From: Comamonas aquatica NBRC 14918
GTDB taxonomy: Bacteria > Pseudomonadota > Gammaproteobacteria > Burkholderiales > Burkholderiaceae_C
Length of the DNA stretch: 64,000 bases
Reading direction: 5' to 3'
Assembly: GCF_000739875.1 (NCBI RefSeq)
Contig: NZ_BBJR01000034.1
Coordinates: 1-64,000 of the forward strand
The notes beneath the pieces are model-generated. The model saw only the letters and a program-made list of their open reading frames with translations, did no database searches and was not told where the DNA came from. This document shows positions 53,874-63,757 of the stretch, piece by piece (within the stretch, counting starts at the first letter, position 1; each line of letters begins with the position of its first letter). Both the position numbers and the translations under genes were made by a program.

Positions 53874-54542
53874 ATGATTTCCGGCGTTTCCTCCAACACC
53901 AGCACCTCCTCCGGCAGCGGCTCGGTCACCTCCGCAGCCGACATGCAGGACCAGTTCCTGACGCTGCTGGTGGCCCAGCTGCAGAACCAGGACCCTACCA
54001 GCCCAATGGACAACTCGCAGCTGACATCGCAGATGGCGCAGATTAGCACCGTCAGCGGCATCGAAAAGCTCAACAGCACCGTGGAAAGCGTGACCAGCCA
54101 GTTCGCCTCCATGCAGATGCTGCAGGGTGTGTCCATGATCGGCCACACCGTGCTGTCCGCCGGTAACCACCTGGGCCTGGCCGCCAAGGAAGCCGAAGAC
54201 GGTACCAAGCACCTGACCGGCACGGCGGCCTTCGACCTGGATGCCTCGGCCTCCAACGTCACGGTCACCATCACCGATGCCAACGGCAAGCTCGTGGACA
54301 CGATCGAGATGGGTTCGGCCAACGCGGGCCGCAACTACTTCACCTGGGACGGCAGCGACTACACCGGCGAAAGCATGGACCTGCGCTTCAAGGTCACTGC
54401 CACCAACGGCGAAGCCGCGGTCAAGTCCACCACGCTGTCACCCAACGCGGTGGTCGCCACCAGCATCAGCAACGGCTCGCTCATGCTGGAGCTGGCGAAC
54501 GGTGAAAGCATCAACTACAACAGCGTCAAGGCTGTGTTCTAA
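53874..54542 (+). CDS. flgD: Flagellar hook-cap (scaffold) protein FlgD
   Basis: FlgD caps the growing hook. The N-terminal export region contains DMQDQFLTLLVAQLQNQDPT and PMDNSQLTSQMAQISTVSGI; the C-terminal half is an Ig-like domain (VTITDANGKLVDTIEMGSAN, YFTWDGSDYTGE). Length 222 aa. Confidence 0.95.
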   Translation: MISGVSSNTSTSSGSGSVTSAADMQDQFLTLLVAQLQNQDPTSPMDNSQLTSQMAQISTVSGIEKLNSTVESVTSQFASMQMLQGVSMIGHTVLSAGNHLGLAAKEAEDGTKHLTGTAAFDLDASASNVTVTITDANGKLVDTIEMGSANAGRNYFTWDGSDYTGESMDLRFKVTATNGEAAVKSTTLSPNAVVATSISNGSLMLELANGESINYNSVKAVF

Positions 54543-54559
54543 ATTCGCAGGAGTCAACC

Positions 54560-55849
54560 ATGGGTTTCTATCACGGTCTGTCCGGCCTGAACGCTGCCAG
54601 CAAGAACCTGGACGTCATCGGCCACAACATCGCCAACAGCAACACGGTAGGCTTCAAGCACTCCCGCGCTGAATTCAATGAAATGGTGGCCAGCGCCATG
54701 GGTGCGTCCAGCAGCACCAACACCGGCATCGGTGTCAGCGTGGCCGCTGTGTCCCAGCAGTTCACGCAAGGCGTCACCACCCCATCCGCCAACGGCCTGG
54801 ACATGGCCATCAACGGCGACGGCTTCTTCGTGGTGCAAACCGGCACCGGCACGGCCTACACCCGCAACGGTGCCTTCCAGCTGAACAAGGCCGGCGAACT
54901 GGTCACGGTCAATGGCGACAAGGTCCAGGGCTACACCGTCGACGCCACCACCGGCCTGCGCACCAGCGTGGCACTGAGCAACCTGGTGTTCCCTGCCGGC
55001 ACCCCCATCCCCGCCAAGCAGACCAGCACCGTGACCGCCACGCTGAATCTGGATGCACGCGTGGACCAGAGTGCCGTGCCCGCCCCAGCACGTTCCACCT
55101 ATGGCACGTCGCTGGAAGTGTTCGACGAACAAGGCATGGCCACCCCGCTGTCCATGTACTTCCAGAAGTCGGGCGCCAACACCTGGACTGTGTACGACAG
55201 CCTGAACCCCAATGACATGCCCATCGGCCAGATGGTGTTCAGCTCCACGGGCAAGCTGCAAACCGTGGCCGCCTTCAGCGGTGCGGCCGACCCCGGCGGC
55301 CTGACCCCCGGTGATGCCGGCTACGTGCCCCAGTTCGCAGCCCCCACCGGCACCACGCTGACCACCACCGTCGACACCACCAACCCCAACAACCCCACCC
55401 CCGGTCCCTGGCCGGTGGACATCGACCTGGGCAAGGTGACACAGATGGGCAGCGCCTTCTCCGTGGCCAAGCTGACCCAGGACGGCTATGCCACGGGTGA
55501 GTTGACGGCCGTGAACGTGGCCTCGGACGGCACGCTGATGGCCACTTACTCCAACGGTGTCACCCGCGCCGAAGCGCAGCTGGCCCTGGCCAAGTTCACC
55601 AACAGCCAGGGCCTGCAGCCCGATGGCAACAACAACTGGGTGGCCTCGAACGACTCCGGCCCACCGGTGTACGGCTCCGCCGGCAGCGGCAGCTTCGGCG
55701 TGATCCAGGGCAATGCCCTGGAGGAATCCACCGTGGACCTGACCGCCCAGCTGGTCGGCATGATGACCGCCCAGCGCGCCTACCAGGCCAACGCCCAGAC
55801 CATCAAGACCCAGGACCAGATCTTCTCGACCCTGGTCAACCTGCGCTAA
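54560..55849 (+). CDS. flgE: Flagellar hook protein FlgE
   Basis: Hook subunit, 429 aa. N-terminus MGFYHGLSGLNAASKNLDVI followed by GHNIANSNTVGFKHSRAEF, central MDMAINGDGFF-type motif and C-terminal DLTAQLVGMMTAQRAYQANA are typical. The central domain is Thr/Pro-rich (TTTVDTTNPNNPTPGP). Confidence 0.96.
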   Translation: MGFYHGLSGLNAASKNLDVIGHNIANSNTVGFKHSRAEFNEMVASAMGASSSTNTGIGVSVAAVSQQFTQGVTTPSANGLDMAINGDGFFVVQTGTGTAYTRNGAFQLNKAGELVTVNGDKVQGYTVDATTGLRTSVALSNLVFPAGTPIPAKQTSTVTATLNLDARVDQSAVPAPARSTYGTSLEVFDEQGMATPLSMYFQKSGANTWTVYDSLNPNDMPIGQMVFSSTGKLQTVAAFSGAADPGGLTPGDAGYVPQFAAPTGTTLTTTVDTTNPNNPTPGPWPVDIDLGKVTQMGSAFSVAKLTQDGYATGELTAVNVASDGTLMATYSNGVTRAEAQLALAKFTNSQGLQPDGNNNWVASNDSGPPVYGSAGSGSFGVIQGNALEESTVDLTAQLVGMMTAQRAYQANAQTIKTQDQIFSTLVNLR

Positions 55850-55881
55850 GCGCAGCCGACGCGCGCAATTAGGAGTTTGTA

Positions 55882-56619
55882 ATGGACCGCATCATCTACA
55901 CCACCATGACCGGCGCCAACGCGGCCGCGCAGCGGCAGGCGGTGCTGTCGAACAACTTGGCCAATGTCTCGACCACGGGTTTCCGTGCCGAGCTGAGCAC
56001 CTTCCGCTCTGTGCCACTGCAAGGCCAGGGCTCCACCACGCGCGTGTTCGGTCTGGATGCCACCTCCGGCCACCTGGAGCAGGCCGGCCCCGCCATCCAC
56101 ACCGGCAAGAGCACCGACCTGATGGCGCGCGGCAATGCCTGGTTTGCCGTGCAGGGGCTGGATGGCCTGGAGGCCTACACCCGCAACGGTGCCCTCGAAG
56201 TCACGGCCGAAGGCCAGCTGGTCACGGCCACCGGCCTGCCCGTGCTGACCGATGGCGGCGCACCGATCGACATTCCGCAGAACGCCAGCATCAGCTTTGG
56301 CGGCGACGGCACGGTGGTGGCCACCCTGGCCGGCCAGGACCCGATCAATGTGGGCCGCCTGAAGATGGTGACCCCCAACCAGGAACAGACCTTGAAGCGT
56401 GGCGATGACGGCCTGTTCCGCTCGCCCCAGGGCGACCTGCCGGCCGATGCCAACGCCACCATGGTGGCAGGCTCGCTGGAAGGCTCGAACGTGAACGCCG
56501 TGGAAGCCATGGTCGGCATGATCGCCGCCTCGCGCCAGTTCGAGCAGCAGATGAAGCTGCTGACCACTGCCGAAACCAACGACAAGAGCGCCAGCCAGCT
56601 GCTGAGCCTGAACGGCTAA
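55882..56619 (+). CDS. flgF: Flagellar distal rod protein FlgF
   Basis: Distal rod protein, 245 aa: MDRIIYTTMTGANAAAQRQA, LSNNLANVSTTGFRAELSTF and C-terminal VNAVEAMVGMIAASRQFEQQ. A ribosome site (TTAGGAG) lies before the ATG. Confidence 0.95.
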   Translation: MDRIIYTTMTGANAAAQRQAVLSNNLANVSTTGFRAELSTFRSVPLQGQGSTTRVFGLDATSGHLEQAGPAIHTGKSTDLMARGNAWFAVQGLDGLEAYTRNGALEVTAEGQLVTATGLPVLTDGGAPIDIPQNASISFGGDGTVVATLAGQDPINVGRLKMVTPNQEQTLKRGDDGLFRSPQGDLPADANATMVAGSLEGSNVNAVEAMVGMIAASRQFEQQMKLLTTAETNDKSASQLLSLNG

Positions 56620-56653
56620 AGCCGGCCCCTGAATTACGGAAGGACACTTCGCC

Positions 56654-57436
56654 ATGATGAATTCACTGTGGATTGCCAAGACCGGCATGTCTGCCCAGCA
56701 AACCCAGATGGATGTGGTTTCGCACAACCTGTCCAACGTCTCGACCACCGGCTACAAGCGCCAGAGCGCGGTGTTCGAAGACCTGATCTACCAGAACCTG
56801 CGCCAGGTCGGTGCCCAGGCCGACGAACAGAACGTGCTGCCCACCGGCATGCACCTGGGCCTGGGTGTGCGCACCGTGGCCACCACCCGCAACTTCACCC
56901 AGGGCACGCCCCTGGAAAGCGGCAAGGAACTGGATGTCGCCATCAGCGGCGACGGCTTCTTCCAGATCCAGATGCCCGATGGCACCACGGCCTACACCCG
57001 TGACGGCACCTTCAGCCGCAGCGCCACCGGCCAGCTGGTGACCGCGGGCGGTTACCCGCTGCTGGACGGCATCACCGTGCCCCAGGACGCCACCAAGCTG
57101 AGCATCAGCAAGAGCGGCGTGGTCAGCGTGACCGTGCCCGGCAACGCCCAGCCCCAGCAGATCGGCCAGCTCAACACCGCCTCCTTCATCAACCCGGCCG
57201 GCCTGGAGCCAATCGGTGAGAACCTGTACCGCGAAAGCGCCGCCTCCGGCGCTCCGCAGGCCGGCACCCCGGGCACCAACAACCTGGGCACGGTGATGCA
57301 GGGCTTCCTGGAATCGTCCAACGTGAACGTGGTGGAAGAGCTGGTCCAGATGATCCAGACCCAGCGCGCCTACGAGATGAACTCCAAGGCCATCTCCACC
57401 AGCGACCAGATGCTGGCCAAGCTCTCGCAGCTGTAA
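56654..57436 (+). CDS. flgG: Flagellar distal rod protein FlgG
   Basis: Distal rod protein, 260 aa: SLWIAKTGMSAQQTQMDVVS, HNLSNVSTTGYKRQSAVFED, LDVAISGDGFFQIQMPDG and ESSNVNVVEELVQMIQTQRA. Two adjacent ATG codons (56654, 56657) are possible starts. Confidence 0.96.
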   Translation: MMNSLWIAKTGMSAQQTQMDVVSHNLSNVSTTGYKRQSAVFEDLIYQNLRQVGAQADEQNVLPTGMHLGLGVRTVATTRNFTQGTPLESGKELDVAISGDGFFQIQMPDGTTAYTRDGTFSRSATGQLVTAGGYPLLDGITVPQDATKLSISKSGVVSVTVPGNAQPQQIGQLNTASFINPAGLEPIGENLYRESAASGAPQAGTPGTNNLGTVMQGFLESSNVNVVEELVQMIQTQRAYEMNSKAISTSDQMLAKLSQL

Positions 57437-57555
57437 TTCACACCTCTATTCAGAGCGCCTGGCGCTTGTTCAGCGAGGGTTTCAAAGCAAAAAGCATTGC
57501 AAACCCAGTCTGCACCAGCGCAAGCCGCTCCTGTTTTGCATTTCCCGGAGCGCTT

Positions 57556-58299
57556 ATGTCCGCCGCCTCTCGCCCCTCCTCCCAAGTTTTCGCTTTGGCC
57601 CAGCGCACGCCCCGCATTGCGCTGTGGGGCGCGGCCAGCCTGGTCATCAGCGGTTGCGCCTTCAACGACCCGCCCCCGGTGGACCTGCAAAGCCAGACCC
57701 ACCCGCTGCCTGCCACGGCGATTGCCGTGCCCCAGCAGCAGGCCCAGGCCACGGGCGGCCTGTTCCAGGCCAACCGCTACCGCCCACCATTTGAAAGCCG
57801 CCGCGCCCGCCTGGTCGGGGACATGGTCACCATCCAGATCGCCGAACGCGTGACGGCCAGTCAGCAATCGTCATCGACCGTGAACCGCGACAGCTCGATC
57901 TCCAGCAGCCTGACGGCGATTCCCTTCATCACCGGCGGGGCGCTGAACACCTTGAAAAAGGCCGGCACCATCGGTGCCGGCAGCAATGCCGATTTCGAAG
58001 GCGGCGGCGGCACGACCAGCGCCAACACCTTCACCGGCGCCATCACCGCGACCGTCGTCGAAGTGCTGCCCAACGGCCATCTGGTGGTCACCGGCGAAAA
58101 GCAGATCGGCGTGAACCAGAACGTCGATGTGCTGCGCTTCACCGGCACCGTCGACCCCTACCAGCTGCAGCCGAACAGCGTCATCAGCTCCACCCAGGTG
58201 GCCAATGTGCGCGTGGAATCGCGCGGCCGCGGCCAGCAAAATACAGCGCAGGCAATTGGCTGGTTGTCGCGCTTCTTTTTGAGCTTTATCCCTTTCTAA
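57556..58299 (+). CDS. flgH: Flagellar L-ring lipoprotein FlgH
   Basis: Outer-membrane ring protein, 247 aa. The lipoprotein signal ends in LVISGC. Conserved parts: RARLVGDMVTIQIAERVTAS, SSTVNRDSSISS, VEVLPNGHLVVTGEKQIGVN and GRGQQNTAQAIGWLSRFFLS. ATG 57556 has CCCGGAG upstream; an earlier in-frame ATG (57466) would bury the signal. Confidence 0.94.
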   Translation: MSAASRPSSQVFALAQRTPRIALWGAASLVISGCAFNDPPPVDLQSQTHPLPATAIAVPQQQAQATGGLFQANRYRPPFESRRARLVGDMVTIQIAERVTASQQSSSTVNRDSSISSSLTAIPFITGGALNTLKKAGTIGAGSNADFEGGGGTTSANTFTGAITATVVEVLPNGHLVVTGEKQIGVNQNVDVLRFTGTVDPYQLQPNSVISSTQVANVRVESRGRGQQNTAQAIGWLSRFFLSFIPF

Positions 58300-58320
58300 A
58301 GCTCTCCAGAATTGGGCAGT

Positions 58321-59466
58321 ATGAAAGTACTGTCCACGCTCCCCACATTCCGCAGCGCACGCCTCGCCCTGGCGTTGCTGGCCCTCAGCGGCGGCATGCT
58401 GGCCGCTCCCGCCCACGCCTTGCGCATCAAGGAAGTGGCCTCGGTTCAGGGCGTGCGGTCCAACCAATTGACCGGCTATGGCCTGGTGGTCGGCCTCGAT
58501 GGCACGGGGGACCAGACCACCCAGATGCCCTACACCACCCAGACGCTGTCCAACTACCTGCAGCAGATGGGCATCACGCTGCCAGCCACGGCCAACACCA
58601 ACAACCTGCAGCTCAAGAACGTCGCGGCCGTGATCGTGACTGCCGAGCTGCCCGCCTTTGCCCAGCCCGGCCAGCAGATCGACATCAACGTCTCGTCCAT
58701 GGGCAACGCCAAGTCGCTCAAGGGCGGCACGCTGATCACCACGCCGCTGCGCGGCGCCGATGGCGAGATCTACGCCCTGGCCCAGGGCAACCTGGTGGTC
58801 GGTGGCGCCGGGGCCTCGCAAGGCGGCTCCAAGGTCCAGATCAACCACCTGAGCGCCGGCCGTATCCCCCAGGGCGCGCAGGTCGAACGGGCCGTGCCCA
58901 CGCCCATCAATGACGGCGACACCATCAAGCTGGGCCTCAACGACACCGATTTCCAGACCGCCAGCCAGGTGGTCAAGGCCATCAATGGCCGCCATGGCAT
59001 GGGCACCGCCATGGCCCTGGACGGCCGCACCGTGGAAGTGCGCGCGCCCGTGAATCCCGGCGCCCGCGTCGGCTTCATCGCAGACATCCAGGAGCTGACC
59101 CTGCCGATCAACAAGCCGGCCGCCAAGGTGGTGATCAATGCCCGCACCGGCTCCATCGTGATGAACCAGGCCGTGACCCTGGGCCCCTGCGCGATTGCCC
59201 ACGGCAACCTGGCCATCACCATCGATTCCACCCCCGTGATCAGCCAGCCCGGCGCCTTCTCGCAGGGCCAGACCGTGGTGACGGAGAAGACCAACATCAA
59301 CGTCACGCAGGAGCCCGGCAAGGTCATCCGCGTGCCGTCCTCGCCGCAACTGACCGATGTGGTGCGCTCGCTGAACACCCTGGGCGCCACGCCCCAGGAC
59401 CTGCTGGCCATCCTGCAGGCCATCAAGGCCGCCGGTGCCCTGAACGCCGAGCTGGAGGTGATATGA
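58321..59466 (+). CDS. flgI: Flagellar P-ring protein FlgI
   Basis: Periplasmic ring protein, 381 aa. A signal peptide (LALLALSGGMLAAPAHA) is followed by RIKEVASVQGVRSNQLTGYG, VVGLDGTGDQTTQMPYTTQT and the C-terminal LNTLGATPQDLLAILQAIKA. ATG 58321 is used; a TTG 9 nt upstream is in frame. Confidence 0.95.
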   Translation: MKVLSTLPTFRSARLALALLALSGGMLAAPAHALRIKEVASVQGVRSNQLTGYGLVVGLDGTGDQTTQMPYTTQTLSNYLQQMGITLPATANTNNLQLKNVAAVIVTAELPAFAQPGQQIDINVSSMGNAKSLKGGTLITTPLRGADGEIYALAQGNLVVGGAGASQGGSKVQINHLSAGRIPQGAQVERAVPTPINDGDTIKLGLNDTDFQTASQVVKAINGRHGMGTAMALDGRTVEVRAPVNPGARVGFIADIQELTLPINKPAAKVVINARTGSIVMNQAVTLGPCAIAHGNLAITIDSTPVISQPGAFSQGQTVVTEKTNINVTQEPGKVIRVPSSPQLTDVVRSLNTLGATPQDLLAILQAIKAAGALNAELEVI

Positions 59467-60419
59467 ATTTGTCTCTGTCGGCCAACAATGCGCTGGCCAC
59501 CGACATCAATTCGCTCAACAGCCTGAAGAGCCAGGCCAACGCGAACAACCCGCAAGCCGCCCGCGAAGCTGCCAAGCAGCTCGAGTCGCTGTTCATGCAC
59601 GAGATGATCAAGAGCATGCGCCAGGCGACCATGAAAAGCGGCCTGCTGGACAACGACAGCTCCAAGCTGGCCGACTCGATGATGGACCAGCAGCTGTCCG
59701 TCTCCATGGCGGGCATGCCCGGCGGCCTGGCCGATGCCATCACGGCGCAGATCGCGCGCTCCATGGGCATCGATCCGTCCGAGGCCGGCGTCAATCCCGC
59801 AGCGGCCCTGGGCGGCACCGAACGCAATTTCAGCATCCCCTCCACCGTCAGCTTTGCCGGCCGCACCCCGCGCTATCCGGGGCTGTCGGGCAATTCGGGC
59901 GTGGGCAGCACGGCCTTTCTGGACGCCTATGCGCCATCGCCCAAGGGGCGTGACAACTTCGTCCAGGCCCACAGCAGCGCCGCCGAGCGCGTGGCCCGCG
60001 ACAGTGGCATTCCCGCCAGCTACATGCTGGGCCAGGCCGGCCATGAAACCGGCTGGGGCAAGAGCGAGATCCGCGGCGACAACGGCAGCAACTCCTTCAA
60101 CCTGTTCGGCATCAAGGCCACGGGCAACTGGAAGGGCAAGGTGGCCGAGATCACCACCACCGAATACGTCGACGGCATTCCCCGCAAGGTCAAGGCCAAG
60201 TTCCGCGCCTACGACTCGTACGAAGACTCCTTCCGCGACTACGCCCGCCTGATCACGGAGAACCCGCGCTATGCGCAGGCCGTGGAAAGCACGGGCAACG
60301 CCAAGGCCTACGCCACGGCCCTGCAGAACGCGGGCTATGCCACCGACCCTCTTTACGCCAGCAAGCTGTCCCGCGCGATTGAAAGTGCCCGCGCCGCGCA
60401 GCAGGGCACCCAAGGTTAA
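59463..60419 (+). CDS. flgJ: Rod-cap muramidase FlgJ
   Basis: FlgJ caps the rod and cuts peptidoglycan. The N-terminal rod-binding domain contains LESLFMHEMIKSMRQATMKS; the C-terminal glucosaminidase domain has SYMLGQAGHETGWGKSEIRG with likely catalytic E195, and FRAYDSYEDSFRDYARLI. Length 318 aa, the fused two-domain form. ATGA overlap with flgI. Confidence 0.95.
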   Translation: MNLSLSANNALATDINSLNSLKSQANANNPQAAREAAKQLESLFMHEMIKSMRQATMKSGLLDNDSSKLADSMMDQQLSVSMAGMPGGLADAITAQIARSMGIDPSEAGVNPAAALGGTERNFSIPSTVSFAGRTPRYPGLSGNSGVGSTAFLDAYAPSPKGRDNFVQAHSSAAERVARDSGIPASYMLGQAGHETGWGKSEIRGDNGSNSFNLFGIKATGNWKGKVAEITTTEYVDGIPRKVKAKFRAYDSYEDSFRDYARLITENPRYAQAVESTGNAKAYATALQNAGYATDPLYASKLSRAIESARAAQQGTQG

Positions 60420-60440
60420 AGCTTTAGAAAGACCTCCACC

Positions 60441-62417
60441 ATGAGCTTGATGAACGTCGGCGTTTCCGCCCTGGTTGCCAACCAGCACGCCCTGACCACC
60501 ACCGGCCACAACATCGCCAACGCGAATTCGGCCGGCTACTCCCGCCAGACCGTGGCCACCAGCGCCCTGATCGGCCAGAACGTGGGCAACGGCTTTGTCG
60601 GCAAGGGCGTGCAAGTGGCCACCGTCATGCGCCACTACAACGAGCTACTGGGCAAGCAGTCGAACGCAGCGAATGCCGCCAGCGCCGCCGACGCCATCCG
60701 CTACCAGTCGCTGATGCAGATGCAGGACGTGTACTCGGGTGGCGACAGCAGCCTGGGCGCCGCCATCAACAGCGTGATGAATGCCTTCGCGGACGTGGAG
60801 GCCGCACCTTCCGACGGCACCGCCCGCAACGTGGTGCTGACCCGCATGAGCGAGCTAACGGCGCGTTTCCGCGCGGCCTCGGCCACGCTCAAGGAACAGG
60901 ACTACAGCACCCAGCAGCAGCTGGGCAACAACGTCACCCTGGTGAACAACCTGGCAGGCCAGGTGGCCGCGCTGAACACCCAGATCAGCCGCGCCGTGGC
61001 CTCGGGCCACCAGCCCAACGACCTGCTGGACGCCCGCGAGCAGCTGATCCGCGAGATCAACCAGTACGTGCAGACCAGCCAGGTGGACGCCGACAACGGC
61101 GGCATCAACCTGTTCGTCGGCGGCAGCCAGCCGCTGGTGCTGGGCAGCAGCGCCGGCCAGTTGAGCGTGGCAGAAACCACCGAATACCCGGGCAGCGGCA
61201 AGCTGTCGCTGTACTTCAGCCAGCCCAATGGCGAGCAGGTCGAGCTGACCGCCAACATGGTGGGTGGCGGCGAGATCGCAGGCCTGCTGAAATTCAACAA
61301 CGACGACCTGGTCGTCGGCCGCAACCTGCTGGGCCGCCTGGCACTGGTCATCGGCTCGGAGCTGAACCAGCAGAACAAGCTGGGCCTGACCCTGTCGGGC
61401 AACTACGGCACCGACCTGTTCAAGCTGACCACGCAGACCCAGGGCTGGAGCAACATCACCGGCTACGACGTCAGCAACCCGGCCACCAGCGCCACGGCCA
61501 CCGTGACCGACACACGCAGCCTGGTCGCCTCGGACTACAAGATCCTGTTCGACGGCAGCAGCAACGCCCAGCTGATCCGCATCTCCGACGGCAAGACCAC
61601 CAACCTGCCCATCGACCCGGTGAACGGTATCGATGCCCAGGTCGATGGCCTGCAGTTCTCCGTGCCCGCCACGGTCACCGCCAGCGCCACCCAGGGCCAG
61701 AGCATCCTGTTCCAGCCCTTCAGCGCGGCCGCCGACGAAATCCAGCCGCTGGTGCACAACGCCGGCGACCTGGCTGTGTCCAGCGCCGTGACCGCCAAGA
61801 TCAACCAGGGCAACCAGGGCACGCTGCAGATGAGCAGCCTGCGCGCCACGGACCTGGCCGGCGTGCCGGCCCAGAACGCCCCGGTGCGCATCACCTTCGA
61901 CGGCGCCGGCAACTACAGCTACCAGACCTACGACCCGGCCACCAGCAGCTGGAGTGCCGCCTCGGCCGCCGCGCCCTACACCTCGGGCCAGGCCATCCAG
62001 ATCAACGGCTGGAACATCACGCTCACAGGCACACCTGGCGCCAACGGCACCGACACCGTGACCGTGGGCAATGCCAAAGACTTGGGCGACGGCTACAAGC
62101 TGAACGCCGGCAACGCCTCGGCCTTCCTGGCCTTGCGCGACACCACCATCTTCGACGGCGGCACCACGCTGAGCGACGGTTTCTCCTCGGCCATGGCCGT
62201 GATCGGCACGCGCACCCAAAGCGCCAAGTACGCGGCCGAGTTGTCCGAAACCGTGGCCAACAACCTCAACGCAGATCGCACAGCGGTATCGGGCGTGAAC
62301 CTGGACGAGGAAGCCGCGCGCCTGCTGCAGTACCAGCAGGCCTACCAGGCCTCGGCCAAGATCATTCAAACCGCGCAATCCTTGTTCGACAGCGTGCTCA
62401 ACGCGGTCGGCGGCTGA
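60441..62417 (+). CDS. flgK: Hook-filament junction protein FlgK (HAP1)
   Basis: First hook-filament junction protein, 658 aa. N-terminal ALVANQHALTTTGHNIANAN and C-terminal GVNLDEEAARLLQYQQAYQA, SAKIIQTAQSLFDSVLNAVG. The middle (about 340-560) is a Thr/Ala/Gly-rich insert longer than in E. coli (547 aa). Confidence 0.95.
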   Translation: MSLMNVGVSALVANQHALTTTGHNIANANSAGYSRQTVATSALIGQNVGNGFVGKGVQVATVMRHYNELLGKQSNAANAASAADAIRYQSLMQMQDVYSGGDSSLGAAINSVMNAFADVEAAPSDGTARNVVLTRMSELTARFRAASATLKEQDYSTQQQLGNNVTLVNNLAGQVAALNTQISRAVASGHQPNDLLDAREQLIREINQYVQTSQVDADNGGINLFVGGSQPLVLGSSAGQLSVAETTEYPGSGKLSLYFSQPNGEQVELTANMVGGGEIAGLLKFNNDDLVVGRNLLGRLALVIGSELNQQNKLGLTLSGNYGTDLFKLTTQTQGWSNITGYDVSNPATSATATVTDTRSLVASDYKILFDGSSNAQLIRISDGKTTNLPIDPVNGIDAQVDGLQFSVPATVTASATQGQSILFQPFSAAADEIQPLVHNAGDLAVSSAVTAKINQGNQGTLQMSSLRATDLAGVPAQNAPVRITFDGAGNYSYQTYDPATSSWSAASAAAPYTSGQAIQINGWNITLTGTPGANGTDTVTVGNAKDLGDGYKLNAGNASAFLALRDTTIFDGGTTLSDGFSSAMAVIGTRTQSAKYAAELSETVANNLNADRTAVSGVNLDEEAARLLQYQQAYQASAKIIQTAQSLFDSVLNAVGG

Positions 62418-62441
62418 TTCATCAAGGTTTAGGAGTTCTCC

Positions 62442-63647
62442 ATGAGCATTACACGCCTGGGTACGGCCAACATGTATGACCGCACCATCAGCAACATCAG
62501 CAAGCAGCAAGCGGAACTGGCCAGCCAGATGGAACACACCACGGCCGGCAAGCGCGTGCTGCGCGCCAGTGACGACCCCGTGGCGGCCGCCCTGGCCGAA
62601 CGCGCCCGCACCCGCCTGGACCGCATCGAGACCGACAAGCGCATGCTGGATGCGCAGACCGCCACCGTCGAGTACGCCGAAGGCACGCTGGGCGAAATCA
62701 ACAGCGCCGTGCAGGAGCTGCGCACGCTGCTGGTGCAGGCCGGCAACGGCACCTACAACCAGACCCAGCGCGACACCCTGGTCGAGCAGCTGACCAGCCT
62801 GCGCGACCAGATCCTCAAGTACAGCAACCGCACGGACAGCAACGGCCTGCCCCTGTTCCGCGGTCTGGACACCCAGGCCAACACGCCGTTCCCCAATGGC
62901 GGCAACGGCATCCAGTCCGGCCAGCCCAACAGCAGCGAATACACCATCACCAACTCGCTGGATGGTGCCCTGGCCTTCTTCAGCGGCAAGACCGGCAACG
63001 GCGTGCTGGCCGTGGACGCCAACCCGGCCAACCAGGGCAAGGCCCACACCGACGCCGGCGTGATCAAGGACCCGGCCACCGCCACCGCGCTGACCGTGCA
63101 GGTGACCATCAGCTTCCACGACGACAACGGCGTGCTGTCGTACAGCCTGGATGGCGGCACCACGATGCTGCCCTACAAGGCGGGCGACGCCATCGATGTC
63201 GCCGGCATGGTGCTGACCATCAGCGGCGAACCGGCCGTGGGCGACAGCTTCACCGTCAAGCCCAGCGAAACCATTTCCGTCTTCGATGCCATCGACCACG
63301 CCATCTCCACGGTGCGCAACGGCGGCAACCCCGACGGCAGCACCAACTCCGGCGCCCTGGCCCATGGCATCGCCCAGTCGCTGGCCGAGCTGGACACCGC
63401 GCTGAACCGCATCTCCACCGTGCGCGGCGTCGCCGGGGACCTGCTGAACCAGGCCCAGCGCATGAACAACACGCTGGACGCCCGCGACGAGCAGGTGCAG
63501 GCCCAGCGCGTGGCCGCGGAAGACTACGACTCCGAAGGCATGGTGAAGGCGATTGCACAGCTCAAGACCCAGGAAACCGCGGTCTCGGCGGCGCTGCAGT
63601 CCTACGCCTCCATCCAGAAGCTGTCGTTGTTCGACTACATCCGCTGA
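62442..63647 (+). CDS. flgL: Hook-filament junction protein FlgL (HAP3)
   Basis: Second junction protein, 401 aa. N-terminal TRLGTANMYDRTISNISKQQ, HTTAGKRVLRASDDPVAAAL; C-terminal DSEGMVKAIAQLKTQETAVS and YASIQKLSLFDYIR. It is longer than E. coli FlgL through a central insert (about 140-300). Confidence 0.95.
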   Translation: MSITRLGTANMYDRTISNISKQQAELASQMEHTTAGKRVLRASDDPVAAALAERARTRLDRIETDKRMLDAQTATVEYAEGTLGEINSAVQELRTLLVQAGNGTYNQTQRDTLVEQLTSLRDQILKYSNRTDSNGLPLFRGLDTQANTPFPNGGNGIQSGQPNSSEYTITNSLDGALAFFSGKTGNGVLAVDANPANQGKAHTDAGVIKDPATATALTVQVTISFHDDNGVLSYSLDGGTTMLPYKAGDAIDVAGMVLTISGEPAVGDSFTVKPSETISVFDAIDHAISTVRNGGNPDGSTNSGALAHGIAQSLAELDTALNRISTVRGVAGDLLNQAQRMNNTLDARDEQVQAQRVAAEDYDSEGMVKAIAQLKTQETAVSAALQSYASIQKLSLFDYIR

Positions 63648-63672
63648 ACGCTGCCCCCACTAGCCTGGGTGC

Positions 63673-63696
63673 GTGGTCCCGCAACGGCGGGGCCAC
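63673..63696 (+). other. 10-bp hairpin after flgL
   Basis: GTGGTCCCGC (63673-63682) pairs with GCGGGGCCAC (63687-63696) with one G-U pair, 26 nt after the flgL stop. No T-run follows, so it is a weak or Rho-assisted terminator candidate. Confidence 0.45.
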
Positions 63697-63757
63697 CCGG
63701 TCCCGGGCGGCTGGCAACGGCAGCCCTCCCTAGACCTCAACACGGAGCGCTTGCGCT

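Noticed and set aside
60855-63365. 836-codon minus-strand frame over flgK and flgL
   Set aside because: Long Val/Gly/Ala/His-rich antisense frame produced by GC-rich codons; two real flagellar genes occupy the plus strand.
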